Positions 9,375 to 17,672 of a stretch of DNA of 64,000 bases are shown piece after piece (the stretch's first letter is position 1; each line of letters starts with the position of its first letter). A program made the translations under genes and the position numbers. The DNA is from Draconibacterium halophilum (lineage in GTDB: Bacteria > Bacteroidota > Bacteroidia > Bacteroidales > Prolixibacteraceae): contig NZ_CP048409.1 of NCBI RefSeq assembly GCF_010448835.1, positions 1,116,001 to 1,180,000 on the forward strand, written 5' to 3'. The notes beneath the pieces are model-generated. The model was not told where the DNA came from. It searched no databases and saw nothing but the letters and a program-made list of their open reading frames with translations.

Positions 9375-10262
9375 ATGACTGATATAGCAGAATTTCCACA
9401 GGCCATAAACGCTGCCGGTGTGCATGCAACTTTTGCAAACGAACGCTACGGCGATCATGAACGAAATACTTTTGATATTTGGTTAGCGGATACGGATAAA
9501 CCTACTCCGCTTGTAATTTATATCCATGGAGGCGGTTTTATTGGTGGCGATAAAAGCCGCTATTACGATTCCGAAGATTGGGTGCGTTTACTCAATGCCG
9601 GGATCTCGGTTGCCAGTATCAATTACCGTTACATGAGCGAGCCTCCATACGGAATTTTAGGAAGTATGAACGACTCAAAACGGTGCTTGCAGTATATCAG
9701 AGCCAACGCCGAAAAATATAATCTCGATAAGAATCGAATTGCTTGTAGTGGCGGATCTGCCGGAGCAGGAACTTCTTTGTGGCTGGCTTTTTCAGCTGAT
9801 ATGACCGACGCAGAAAGTAATGATCCTGTTTTAAGGGAATCGACAAAAATTAAGTGTGCGGCAGCTTTTTCCACACAGTCGACTTACGATATTTTACGCT
9901 GGCCCGATTTACTGGGAATACCTCCCTACAAGACCCCCGAAGAGTTGTTGTCAGTTGCCCGGGTTTTTGGTTTCAAGTCAGCAGAGGGAGTGGATTTGTT
10001 TGCGCAAAATGAAATTCGTAAGGAACTCGATTTCCTGGCGAAAATGACAAAAGATGCTGTGCCCTTTTTTGTGTTCAATCATTATGAAGGAGGCGTGCCA
10101 ACCAACGAAGATGAATTGAATCATCATCCGCTGCATGCCAAAGCGCTTAAAGACCGTGCCAATGAAGTTGGAGCCGAAGCTATTGTTTATGCGCCGGCCA
10201 TCGGTATTTCAGATCCCTCGGGGAAAGATGTTGTTGAATTCTTTATCGAAAAGTTACGGTAA
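9375..10262 (+). CDS. Alpha/beta hydrolase, HSL/esterase type
   Basis: A 295-residue protein without signal peptide. The oxyanion-hole motif HGGGF is at about 51-55 and the nucleophile Ser 128 lies in GGSAG, as in hormone-sensitive-lipase-like esterases. The C-terminal part lacks the usual HxF motif carrying the catalytic His, and the normal DxxxxD acid region is not recognisable (sequence NHYEGG). It could therefore be an altered or inactive hydrolase, or its His could come from the HHPLH segment. The substrate is unknown. It lies 59 bp after the M23 gene and could be co-transcribed; a terminator follows. Confidence 0.7.
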   Translation: MTDIAEFPQAINAAGVHATFANERYGDHERNTFDIWLADTDKPTPLVIYIHGGGFIGGDKSRYYDSEDWVRLLNAGISVASINYRYMSEPPYGILGSMNDSKRCLQYIRANAEKYNLDKNRIACSGGSAGAGTSLWLAFSADMTDAESNDPVLRESTKIKCAAAFSTQSTYDILRWPDLLGIPPYKTPEELLSVARVFGFKSAEGVDLFAQNEIRKELDFLAKMTKDAVPFFVFNHYEGGVPTNEDELNHHPLHAKALKDRANEVGAEAIVYAPAIGISDPSGKDVVEFFIEKLR

Positions 10263-10304
10263 AAAAGGCTGTTCGTGTTTTTGAATAAACAGCCTCCGTT
10301 TTTA
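10262..10304. terminator. Bidirectional terminator between convergent genes
   Basis: The stem AGGCTGTT (10266-10273) pairs with AACAGCCT (10288-10295), flanked by an A-run on the left and a T-run on the right. It would serve the esterase gene and the convergent gene at 10302. Confidence 0.8.
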
Positions 10305-11189
10305 TTCAGTAAGTTTTTCCAGTGACTTTTTAATGTCGCCCGGTGTGCTCATAATCTTCATGAAAGTGCCCATAGTAAGTTCGGGCCAATGCAGTGCAAT
10401 TCTGTATTTCCCGGGAAGTATACTTGCGGTATTTCCCTGAAGAATGATTTCGTAAGGCATGGCTGCCACATGTTCGTCGCCAATTATCGGTAAAAAATGC
10501 GCTTCTCCATCTTCTGCGTTTTTCAGTCCTACTCCCCAAACAGCTATCTTTTTATTGGAATAAACCAACTCATAAACTTTTTGAGTTTCTCCTTTGCCGG
10601 TTTTCAGATTTTGTTGGATGGTTTTTAATCCTTCATCAAACGAATTAAAACTCTTCAACACCTCGGCATCGGTAAAGTACGGCATCATTATTTTGTAGTG
10701 GTATTTTTGCAGTTTATTCTTTTCCACTGTTCCGCCAAAAGGTTCATTCAGTATTCCAATTGTTTGCATGGCTTCAATTGCCTGATCTGATATTTCGCGC
10801 AATGCCTCTTCCTGTTCATCAATGCCATCAACAAAATAGGAGTAAAACAGATACATTGGATTTAGCATGCTTATTTTTAATGTTTCGCCTTCTTTCTTAA
10901 AACCTATTTTTAACACCGCAGCTAAAGCTCCTCGATCGTTAAAACCAAGCGCTATTTTTTCCAGTTCGGGATGAGTATAACATATAATGCCCAGGTCCTG
11001 CGACTGGGCTGGATTGTACTCTCCAATAACCTTGAACCCCGATTCGCTTAACGCCGATTTGGCTTTTGAAATCCCATCTGCTACTGATTCTGCCGATTTG
11101 CTGATGAGCAAATACGGTGATTCTTCTTGCGCTTTAACTACAGAGAAAGAAAAAAGGTAAATAATGGTTATTAGAAAAATACGTGTCAT
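10302..11189 (-). CDS. Exported protein with possible DUF302-like N-terminal domain
   Basis: A 295-residue protein with a clear Sec signal peptide (residues 1-20, ending VKAQ). The segment after it (SKSAESVADGISKAKSALSE, then GFKVIGEYNP) looks like the start of a DUF302-type fold, but the match is by eye only. There are no catalytic motifs, no membrane helices and no cysteine-rich part. It is probably periplasmic. It stands alone, divergent from lysC. Function unknown. Confidence 0.6.
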   Translation of the reverse strand: MTRIFLITIIYLFSFSVVKAQEESPYLLISKSAESVADGISKAKSALSESGFKVIGEYNPAQSQDLGIICYTHPELEKIALGFNDRGALAAVLKIGFKKEGETLKISMLNPMYLFYSYFVDGIDEQEEALREISDQAIEAMQTIGILNEPFGGTVEKNKLQKYHYKIMMPYFTDAEVLKSFNSFDEGLKTIQQNLKTGKGETQKVYELVYSNKKIAVWGVGLKNAEDGEAHFLPIIGDEHVAAMPYEIILQGNTASILPGKYRIALHWPELTMGTFMKIMSTPGDIKKSLEKLTE

Positions 11190-11349
11190 TTATTACTGAT
11201 TTAGTTTTTGCCAAATGTACCTTTTGCCTTATAATCGTTTTTAGGAAAGGATGTGATACTTATCATAGCAAAATGTTAATATATATGCAAAACAACTGCA
11301 TGTATATGCAGGAAGAGTAGAAAACTTTTCTTTTAAGTTAAAAATTATT

Positions 11350-11357
11350 CATATTTG
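11350..11357 (+). promoter_or_regulatory. -7 promoter box for lysC
   Basis: CATATTTG matches TAnnTTTG at 7 of 8 positions, with a TTTT about 20 bp upstream where the -33 TTTG would lie. The predicted leader is only about 22 nt. Confidence 0.4.
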
Positions 11358-11385
11358 CACCACTAAAAATTTGAATTAAAGAGAG

Positions 11386-12702
11386 ATGAAAGTTTTAAAA
11401 TTCGGAGGAACATCGGTTGGCTCGCCCGAGAATATGCGGGCTGTTATGGATTTAGTAACTGATGGAGAGCAAAAGATTGTGGTTCTATCAGCTATGTCGG
11501 GAACAACCAATGCTTTGGTGGAAATTTCAAATTATCTTAAAAAGAAGAACAAGGATACTGCGCGTATTATTATTGGCAAATTGGAGAATAATTACAAAAA
11601 GGTAGTTGCCGAACTTTTTACTTCTGAAGAAAACAAGAAAAAGGGATTACAATTAATAAACGACGTTTTTCAAACCATAAAATCTTTTACATCGGGGACT
11701 TTTGGCAGTGTTGGCGAGAATACAATTCTGGCTCAGGGCGAGATTATTTCAACCAACCTGGTAACCATGCTAATGAATGAAAACGGGCATGATACAAAGT
11801 TGTTACCAGCGCTTGATTTTATGAAAATTGATGAGGACAAAGCTGCTGATCTGAATTTCATTCGCAACCATATAAAACCGGTGATGAAAGAGGTTGGTGA
11901 AGCTAAATATTATATCACTCAGGGATTTATTTGCAGAGATGCCGAAGGCGAAATTAACAACCTGCAACGTGGCGGTAGCGATTACACGGCATCGTTAATT
12001 GGTGCGGCACTTGATGCCGAAGAAATTCAAATTTGGACTGATATTGACGGTTTCCATAACAACGATCCGCGCTTTGTGGATAATACCAAAAAGATCGATC
12101 AGCTGTCGTATAACGAAGCGGCAGAGTTAGCCTTTTTTGGCGCAAAAATCCTTCATCCGCAAACTGTTCTTCCGGCGCGGATTCAGAATACTCCGGTTCG
12201 CCTGAAAAACACCATGAATCCTACGGATAGTGGCACATTAATTACGGCAGAATCGGATGGACAAGGAATAAAAGCAGTTGCCGCTAAAGATAATATTACT
12301 GCGGTGAAGATTCGGTCGGGAAGGATGTTAAATACTTACGGTTTTCTGGCAAATGTTTTTAAAATTTTTGAAGATTTCCGTACACCGATTGATATGATTT
12401 CAACATCGGAGGTAGCCGTTTCTTTGTCTGTCGACGATACCCGTAACCTTGATTCAATTAAAGAGGAGTTGGATAAATTTGGCAGTGTGGTGATCGACAG
12501 GGATATGACGATTGTTTGCATAGTTGGCGATATTATTCAGGAAGAAAAGGGGTTTGCATCGAAGGTTTTTAATGCGCTTGATGGCATTCCAATTCGTATG
12601 ATTTCTTACGGCGGAAGTCGTCATAATATTTCGATACTGGTGCCTACACAACGAAAAGATCAAACGCTGCAGGCTTTAAGCGATAATTTACTAAATAGTT
12701 AG
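11386..12702 (+). CDS. lysC: Aspartate kinase
   Basis: This 438-residue monofunctional aspartokinase phosphorylates aspartate in the first step to lysine, threonine, methionine and diaminopimelate. The N-terminal kinase motif KFGGTSVG and the later RGGSDYTASLIG segment (ATP and aspartate binding) are intact. The C-terminal about 130 residues form the paired ACT domains (SVDDTRNLDS; ISYGGSRHNI), so feedback control by an end-product amino acid is likely. A second, diverged aspartate kinase lies at 51671-52921 and the next enzyme of the pathway, asd, at 30188. The start is set by an AGAGAG-type ribosome site and the family's N-terminus. Confidence 0.93.
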   Translation: MKVLKFGGTSVGSPENMRAVMDLVTDGEQKIVVLSAMSGTTNALVEISNYLKKKNKDTARIIIGKLENNYKKVVAELFTSEENKKKGLQLINDVFQTIKSFTSGTFGSVGENTILAQGEIISTNLVTMLMNENGHDTKLLPALDFMKIDEDKAADLNFIRNHIKPVMKEVGEAKYYITQGFICRDAEGEINNLQRGGSDYTASLIGAALDAEEIQIWTDIDGFHNNDPRFVDNTKKIDQLSYNEAAELAFFGAKILHPQTVLPARIQNTPVRLKNTMNPTDSGTLITAESDGQGIKAVAAKDNITAVKIRSGRMLNTYGFLANVFKIFEDFRTPIDMISTSEVAVSLSVDDTRNLDSIKEELDKFGSVVIDRDMTIVCIVGDIIQEEKGFASKVFNALDGIPIRMISYGGSRHNISILVPTQRKDQTLQALSDNLLNS

Positions 12703-12741
12703 GAGTTATTCCAAACTGTCGACAGATCTCAAATAAGTTCA

Positions 12742-13572
12742 TTAAAATTCGGGAAACCGGAGTTTTAAATTCTGTGACTTGTTCGGGATTTGTTTTTTAT
12801 GGCCGTTGTTGGATGAGAGCTGGTAAACTTCCGATGCCTCAAACCGTGATGCAATATTTATCTCAAACTTTTCTGTAAGCGTTTGCATCGTTTTTAAAGC
12901 CTTTTCGTGTGTGTTGTTATCTTTTGAGATGTGACTAAGGAACACACATCTCAGTTCGCCGTTGGTGTGTTCATTCAACAGCTCAAAAGCCTGGTTGTTG
13001 GAGAGGTGTCCAACTTTCGAGGCAACTCTTTCTTTTAGGAATTGAGGATATCGGCCTGCCCAAAGCATTTTTTCGTCGTAGTTCGATTCCAGAAAAAGTG
13101 CATTACATTTTCCAACATGTGCTTTTACATTTTCACATGCTTCGCCAATATCGGTAAAAACGCCAATATTCAGATTCTTGTAACTTATTCTGAATGAATA
13201 GGGCTCGGCAGCATCGTGGTATTTTTTTACCGGATGAACTGTAAATTCGTCGACTGCAATTGTTTCGTCGCAGGTAAAAAAACGTGGATAATCGGGGCGC
13301 AGATTTTTATACGAACCATCGTAAGTCTTTGCGCTCATGTATACAGGAATTTGAAGCCGTTTTCCCAAAACCCGCGCACCGCGCATGTGATCGCTGTGTT
13401 CATGGGTAATAAAAACTGCCCGCAGTTTGTCGGCATCCAAACCACGTTCGCTCATCCGGCGTAGAATCTGCTTGGTAGAAATTCCGGCGTCAACCAAAAT
13501 GGCCGAATTTTCGTTGCCAATGTAATAGCAGTTTCCGTTACTTCCTGATGCGATGGCACAAATTTCGAGCAT
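12742..13572 (-). CDS. MBL-fold metallo-hydrolase, YycJ/WalJ-like
   Basis: A 276-residue cytosolic metallo-beta-lactamase-fold protein. The N-terminus ASGSNGNCY and the metal-binding motif HEHSDH (57-62) are intact, followed by the ligand regions expected for the fold. This resembles the YycJ/WalJ group, thought to be DNA or RNA exonucleases, rather than lactamases. The last 30 residues (rich in N, K, Q) look like a species-specific tail. No nearby WalRK-type genes explain its role. It ends convergent to lysC. Confidence 0.82.
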   Translation of the reverse strand: MLEICAIASGSNGNCYYIGNENSAILVDAGISTKQILRRMSERGLDADKLRAVFITHEHSDHMRGARVLGKRLQIPVYMSAKTYDGSYKNLRPDYPRFFTCDETIAVDEFTVHPVKKYHDAAEPYSFRISYKNLNIGVFTDIGEACENVKAHVGKCNALFLESNYDEKMLWAGRYPQFLKERVASKVGHLSNNQAFELLNEHTNGELRCVFLSHISKDNNTHEKALKTMQTLTEKFEINIASRFEASEVYQLSSNNGHKKQIPNKSQNLKLRFPEF

Positions 13573-13630
13573 ATTTGATTTTATTAATTGTCACCGCCTG
13601 AATTTATCCAAACGATGACTAGTATTTCTT

Positions 13631-14179
13631 TTATTTCACGAGTTTTGAAATGGCGCGGAACGAAGGGTCGCCAGCCGATGCAGTTAGTTCAAACAGTATC
13701 GATTCGTACGAAGTCATCATAATTCCTTCGTAGCGGAAACGCTCTTTTGCCAGTTCAACATTAGCAGCTGTGCGCGATGAAACACAATCCATTACTACAA
13801 TTGGGTTTAATCCGGCAGCTTTCAGATCAAGTGCAGTTTGCAGCACGCAAACATGCGACTCGATACCGCAAATAACGATGTTTTTAACTTTCAGCTCCTT
13901 TAATTGATCAACTATTTCCGGTACCTGAAAACAGCTAAAGTCTTTCTTCTCAAAGTAGCTGAATTCATCAAAAACTGCCTGAATTTCTGTTACTGTTTCG
14001 CCCAATCCTTTTGTGTATTGTTGCGATACCAGCATTGGTATTTCCAGTTCTTTTAACCCTTGCGATAAAGTGGTGCAATTTTTCAGCAAGGTCTCTTTTT
14101 CGTTCATTACAGCAATTAAGCGCTCCTGAATATCGATAACTAATCCAACCGTATTTTGTTTTGTAATTCTCATCTTCAA
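13631..14179 (-). CDS. Isochorismatase-family cysteine hydrolase
   Basis: A 182-residue protein of the YcaC-like cysteine hydrolase family. The catalytic triad can be placed: Asp 16 (VIDIQER), a Lys at 78-79 (FEKKDF) and Cys 111 (GIESHVC). The cis-peptide GIESHVC motif is complete. The family hydrolyses amides or nicotinamide-like substrates, but the actual substrate is unknown. It is followed on the same strand by the MBL gene and preceded by the SIS-domain gene, 50 bp apart, so a three-gene transcription unit is plausible. Confidence 0.85.
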   Translation of the reverse strand: MKMRITKQNTVGLVIDIQERLIAVMNEKETLLKNCTTLSQGLKELEIPMLVSQQYTKGLGETVTEIQAVFDEFSYFEKKDFSCFQVPEIVDQLKELKVKNIVICGIESHVCVLQTALDLKAAGLNPIVVMDCVSSRTAANVELAKERFRYEGIMMTSYESILFELTASAGDPSFRAISKLVK

Positions 14180-14229
14180 TTTTTGGTTATAATTTACTAA
14201 TTATCACTCTTGTCGGTATAATACAATCT

Positions 14230-14850
14230 CTAACAATCGTTTTTATCACTCTCGGCCTGCAAACGCGATTTGCTACCCAAATATCCACCGTGGTGGCGTT
14301 TGGCGTAATCGACGTTAGTAAAAGCAATTTTTTTCATCATCGATACTACCAGCGCATCACCAATTACAGTCATTACCGTGGTAGATGTTGTTGGTGAAAG
14401 CCCCAACGGACAAACTTCCTGTGGGTTGCCGGTGTATATAAAAGCGTTGGCATTTTTTGCCAGCACACCTTCCGGATTGCTAGAAATTACGATGAACGGA
14501 AGTCCTGCATATAAATTTTCTGCCAGCTCAATCAATTCTATAATTTCGCGGGTTTTTCCTGAGTTCGAAATAACCAGTAAAACATCATTTTGTTGCAGCA
14601 CTCCCAAATCGCCGTGTTGCGATTCGCTGGGGTGAAGAAAAATAGCCGGCGTTCCGGTTGAGCTAAATGTGGTGGCAATATTTGCGGCAATTTGCCCGGC
14701 TTTGCCCATTCCGCTGGTAACCAGTTTCCCATTCTTTTGGTGTACCTGGCGGTGTATCAGTTCAATAGCCTCAAGCATCCCATCTTCAACGGGAATAGCC
14801 TGGATTGCTTTTGCTTCGTGTTCAATAACTTGTCTGATCGCTTCTTTCAT
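14230..14850 (-). CDS. SIS-domain sugar-phosphate isomerase, KdsD/GutQ-like without CBS
   Basis: A 206-residue protein consisting of one SIS domain. The TSGMGKAGQIA phosphosugar-binding loop, the HPSESQHGDLG segment, ISNSGKTREI and the C-terminal PTTSTTVMTVIGDAL and HHGGYLG motifs match arabinose-5-phosphate isomerase (KdsD). The two CBS domains of KdsD are missing. It might make arabinose-5-phosphate for Kdo synthesis, or act on another ketose/aldose phosphate pair such as hexulose phosphates. A perfect -7 box (14969-14976) lies about 120 bp upstream. Confidence 0.82.
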   Translation of the reverse strand: MKEAIRQVIEHEAKAIQAIPVEDGMLEAIELIHRQVHQKNGKLVTSGMGKAGQIAANIATTFSSTGTPAIFLHPSESQHGDLGVLQQNDVLLVISNSGKTREIIELIELAENLYAGLPFIVISSNPEGVLAKNANAFIYTGNPQEVCPLGLSPTTSTTVMTVIGDALVVSMMKKIAFTNVDYAKRHHGGYLGSKSRLQAESDKNDC

Positions 14851-15233
14851 CTTATTAAAATTGTTTGTTTCCAGGTGTATAAGATGGAACTTCCATGATT
14901 TTATTTATGTGTCTAAATGGCAAAAGTCTTATCATGGTCGTTTCATTCGTAATCTGTTTTAAGTGCTGCAAATCTACTGAAAAAAAAGAAGTGACTAAGT
15001 ACGGCATTCCTGTTTTAAAAGAATTTTACAATCAAGTGATTTTGGTTACAGAAAAAATGTGTTGTAAGTCATAAAATTTCAAAACAAAATGAAGGGTTTA
15101 ACGGTTAAATAATCGTTACATTTAACATTAATTTTTAAAAACTGAAAGTCAATTAGGAATGAACTAGTGCTTTAACCATGTTTTGCTCCTGGTCCGGTTA
15201 TAGTTGGCTTTCGATGACAAACAATTAATATAT
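14851..15233. other. Divergent intergenic region before sucC
   Basis: This 383-bp gap separates the SIS gene and sucC. It holds TAGATTTG on the minus strand (14969-14976), a full -7 match for the SIS gene. It also holds an imperfect palindrome at 15100-15117 (AACGGTTAAATAATCGTT) just before a weak TACATTTA box, a possible operator and promoter for sucC. No RNA gene was seen. Confidence 0.45.
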
Positions 15234-16364
15234 ATGAAAATTCACGAATATCAAGCCCGAAATTTATTCAGGAAGTACGGGATTCCTGTACCGGAAGGCG
15301 TTGTTTGCCATACGGTTGATGAAGTAAAACAAAATGTGTCGGACAAAGACAAGCTACGTGTTGTAAAAGCACAGGTACATGTTGGGGGCCGCGGCAAAGC
15401 CGGCGGTGTAAAACTGGCAAATACAAAAGCTGAAGCCGTTGAAAAAGCCGAACAAATACTTGGCATGGACATTAAAGGAATATGCGTTGAAAAAGTATTG
15501 GTTGCCGATGCTGTCGACATTGAAAAGGAGTTTTACGTAGGTTTGATCAACGATAGGAACACCAAGTCGGTAACTTTGATGGCCAGTGCTGAAGGTGGCG
15601 TCGAAATTGAAGAAGTGGCAAAAGTATCGCCGGAGAAAATTATTAAAATGGCAATTGATCCGTCGATGGGATTAATGCCGTGGCAGGCACGAAAAGTTGC
15701 ATTGCAGTTATTTGGCGATCCAAAAGAGATTAGACAGTGCGCCAATATTCTGGTAAAACTTTACCAGCTTTATATTGATACCGACTCGTCGTTAGCCGAG
15801 ATCAATCCACTGGTTCTTACACCCGACAAACAAGTTTTAGCTATCGACGGGAAAATGAATTTTGATGACAATGCGTTGTATCGTCAGAACGAAATTCTGA
15901 ATATGCGGGAGGCCGATAAAGAAGAGCTAAAAGAGATTGAAGCCAATGCAAAAGGTCTTTCGTACATTAAACTCGATGGAAATATCGGTTGTATGGTAAA
16001 CGGCGCCGGTTTGGCCATGGCTACCATGGATATGATAAAATTGTATGGCGGCGAACCTGCTAACTTCCTTGATATTGGCGGATCATCGAATCCGCAAAAG
16101 GTAGTGGATGCCATGAATATCCTGCTGAGCGATCAAAATGTAAATTCGGTAATGATCAACATTTTTGGGGGTATTACCCGTTGCGATGATGTAGCACGAG
16201 GTTTAGTAACAGCACTCGACCAGATAAAAACTGATGTGCCCATCGTAATCCGTTTGTCGGGAACCAATGCCAAAGAAGGCCTTGAGATTATCGAGCAAAC
16301 AGGATTGCCGGTAGTGAAAACTATGCGCGAAGCGGCTCAGAAAGCAATTGAGTTAAGTAAATAG
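15234..16364 (+). CDS. sucC: Succinyl-CoA synthetase beta subunit
   Basis: A 376-residue ATP-grasp subunit of the TCA-cycle enzyme that interconverts succinyl-CoA and succinate with nucleotide phosphorylation. The N-terminus MKIHEYQARNLF is the family signature and fixes the start at ATG 15234; an upstream TTG at 15204 would only add ten foreign residues. The VGGRGKAGGV nucleotide loop, the GLAMATMDMIKL segment and the C-terminal NIFGGITRCDDVARG motif (alpha-subunit contact and CoA half) are intact. sucD follows after 29 bp, so the pair forms the usual operon. Confidence 0.95.
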   Translation: MKIHEYQARNLFRKYGIPVPEGVVCHTVDEVKQNVSDKDKLRVVKAQVHVGGRGKAGGVKLANTKAEAVEKAEQILGMDIKGICVEKVLVADAVDIEKEFYVGLINDRNTKSVTLMASAEGGVEIEEVAKVSPEKIIKMAIDPSMGLMPWQARKVALQLFGDPKEIRQCANILVKLYQLYIDTDSSLAEINPLVLTPDKQVLAIDGKMNFDDNALYRQNEILNMREADKEELKEIEANAKGLSYIKLDGNIGCMVNGAGLAMATMDMIKLYGGEPANFLDIGGSSNPQKVVDAMNILLSDQNVNSVMINIFGGITRCDDVARGLVTALDQIKTDVPIVIRLSGTNAKEGLEIIEQTGLPVVKTMREAAQKAIELSK

Positions 16365-16393
16365 GATTTCAGAAAGAAGAAAAAAATTGAAAA

Positions 16394-17266
16394 ATGAGCA
16401 TATTAATAAATAAAGATACAAAAGTAATAGTTCAGGGAATTACCGGTCGCGACGGAGCTTTTCATACCTCAAAAATGAAAGCATACGGAACCAATATCGT
16501 TGGTGGAACTTCGCCAGGTAAAGCCGGTCAGGAAGTTGAAGGCGTACCGGTTTTTAACAGTGTTGAAGATGCCGTTAAAGCTACTGGTGCCAATGCATCG
16601 GTAATATTTGTGCCGGCGGCTTTTGCTGCCGATGCCATTATGGAAGCCAGTTATGCAGGTATTGAATTGGTGGTTTGTATTACCGAACACGTTCCGGTTC
16701 AGGATATGATTAAAGTAACGCCGGTTTTAAAAAAGCACGGAACAAAATTAATCGGTGCTAATTGTCCCGGATTGATAACTCCGGATGAGTGTTTGATTGG
16801 TATTTTACCGGCAATGATATTCAAAAAAGGAAATGTTGGTTTAATCTCGCGTTCAGGAACATTAACCTACGAAGTGGTGAATATGTTGACCGAAAGCGGG
16901 CTGGGTCAAACGACTTGTGTAGGGATTGGTGGAGACGCCGTTTCTGGCCTGTATTTTATCGACTTGCTGGAGATGTACGAGAACGATCCGGCTACAGAGG
17001 CTGTTGTTTTAATTGGTGAAATAGGCGGTGATGCGGAAGAGCAGGCAGCCCGTTTTATTAAGGAGAAAATGACTAAGCCGGTAGTTGCATTTATTGCCGG
17101 GCAATCAGCTCCAGCAGGAAAACGTATGGGACACGCCGGTGCTATTATTTCTAGCGGATCGGGAACTGCAGAAGAAAAGATAAAAGCTTTTGAAGCGGCA
17201 GATGTTCCGGTGGCAAAGGAACCACGTGAGATTCCTGATTTGGTTAAGGGAAAATTGGGATTGTAA
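16394..17266 (+). CDS. sucD: Succinyl-CoA synthetase alpha subunit
   Basis: A 290-residue CoA-binding subunit. The N-terminal Rossmann motif VQGITGRDGAFH, the NCPGLITP segment and the phosphohistidine region GHAGAI (His about 247) are all present, so the complex should be active. It forms an alpha-beta heterodimer or tetramer with the sucC product directly upstream. A strong bidirectional terminator follows. Confidence 0.95.
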   Translation: MSILINKDTKVIVQGITGRDGAFHTSKMKAYGTNIVGGTSPGKAGQEVEGVPVFNSVEDAVKATGANASVIFVPAAFAADAIMEASYAGIELVVCITEHVPVQDMIKVTPVLKKHGTKLIGANCPGLITPDECLIGILPAMIFKKGNVGLISRSGTLTYEVVNMLTESGLGQTTCVGIGGDAVSGLYFIDLLEMYENDPATEAVVLIGEIGGDAEEQAARFIKEKMTKPVVAFIAGQSAPAGKRMGHAGAIISSGSGTAEEKIKAFEAADVPVAKEPREIPDLVKGKLGL

Positions 17267-17286
17267 TAATTTTGCGAGATAATAAT

Positions 17287-17322
17287 AAAGCCGGTAATAA
17301 TTATTGCCGGCTTTGTTTTTTA
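17287..17322. terminator. Bidirectional terminator after sucD
   Basis: AAAGCCGGTAAT (17287-17298) pairs with ATTGCCGGCTTT (17303-17314), followed by a T-rich tail. It serves sucD and the convergent arsC-like gene. Confidence 0.85.
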
Positions 17323-17658
17323 TAGAATATCGTCAATATTTTCGGGAGGATTTCCCAGAATTGCTTTATCGCCATTTACCACAATCGGGCGATGTAATAA
17401 CTTCGGATTCTCGACTAATACTTTAATCCATTCATTGTCGCTCAGCATTTTCCCTTTGTATTGCTCTTTGTAATCTTTTTCGTGCTGACGAACAAAATCA
17501 AAAGGTTTTTTCCCTGTTTTCGCAATTATTTCGGTTAATTCTTTTTCAGCTAAGCCTTCATTCAGGTAGTTTATAATTTCAAATTCACACCCTTTCTCAT
17601 CAAGGTACTGCAGCCCTTTTCGGCTTTTCGAGCAGCGTGGATTGTGGTATATCTTCAT
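17320..17658 (-). CDS. ArsC/Spx-family thioredoxin-fold reductase
   Basis: A 112-residue protein of the ArsC-like glutaredoxin fold. Cys 9 lies in NPRCSKSRK, the position of the catalytic Cys in plasmid-type ArsC, and the C-terminal RPIVVNGDKAILGNPPE matches the family's arsenate-binding cis-proline region. There is no ars operon around it (no ArsR or ArsB), so it is probably one of the many YfgD/ArsC-like proteins with a general or unknown redox role rather than a true resistance gene. It begins 14 bp after the ppk stop on the same strand. Confidence 0.82.
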   Translation of the reverse strand: MKIYHNPRCSKSRKGLQYLDEKGCEFEIINYLNEGLAEKELTEIIAKTGKKPFDFVRQHEKDYKEQYKGKMLSDNEWIKVLVENPKLLHRPIVVNGDKAILGNPPENIDDIL

Positions 17659-17672
17659 TTTAAATCTTTTAT

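Noticed and set aside
11279..11310. Two ATATGCA repeats before lysC as an operator or riboswitch
   Set aside because: They are short, AT-rich and asymmetrical; no lysine-riboswitch structure is visible, so I could not support a regulatory call.
17320..17658. Arsenic-resistance locus
   Set aside because: Only an ArsC-like protein is present, without ArsR, ArsB or Acr3, so a resistance operon is not supported.
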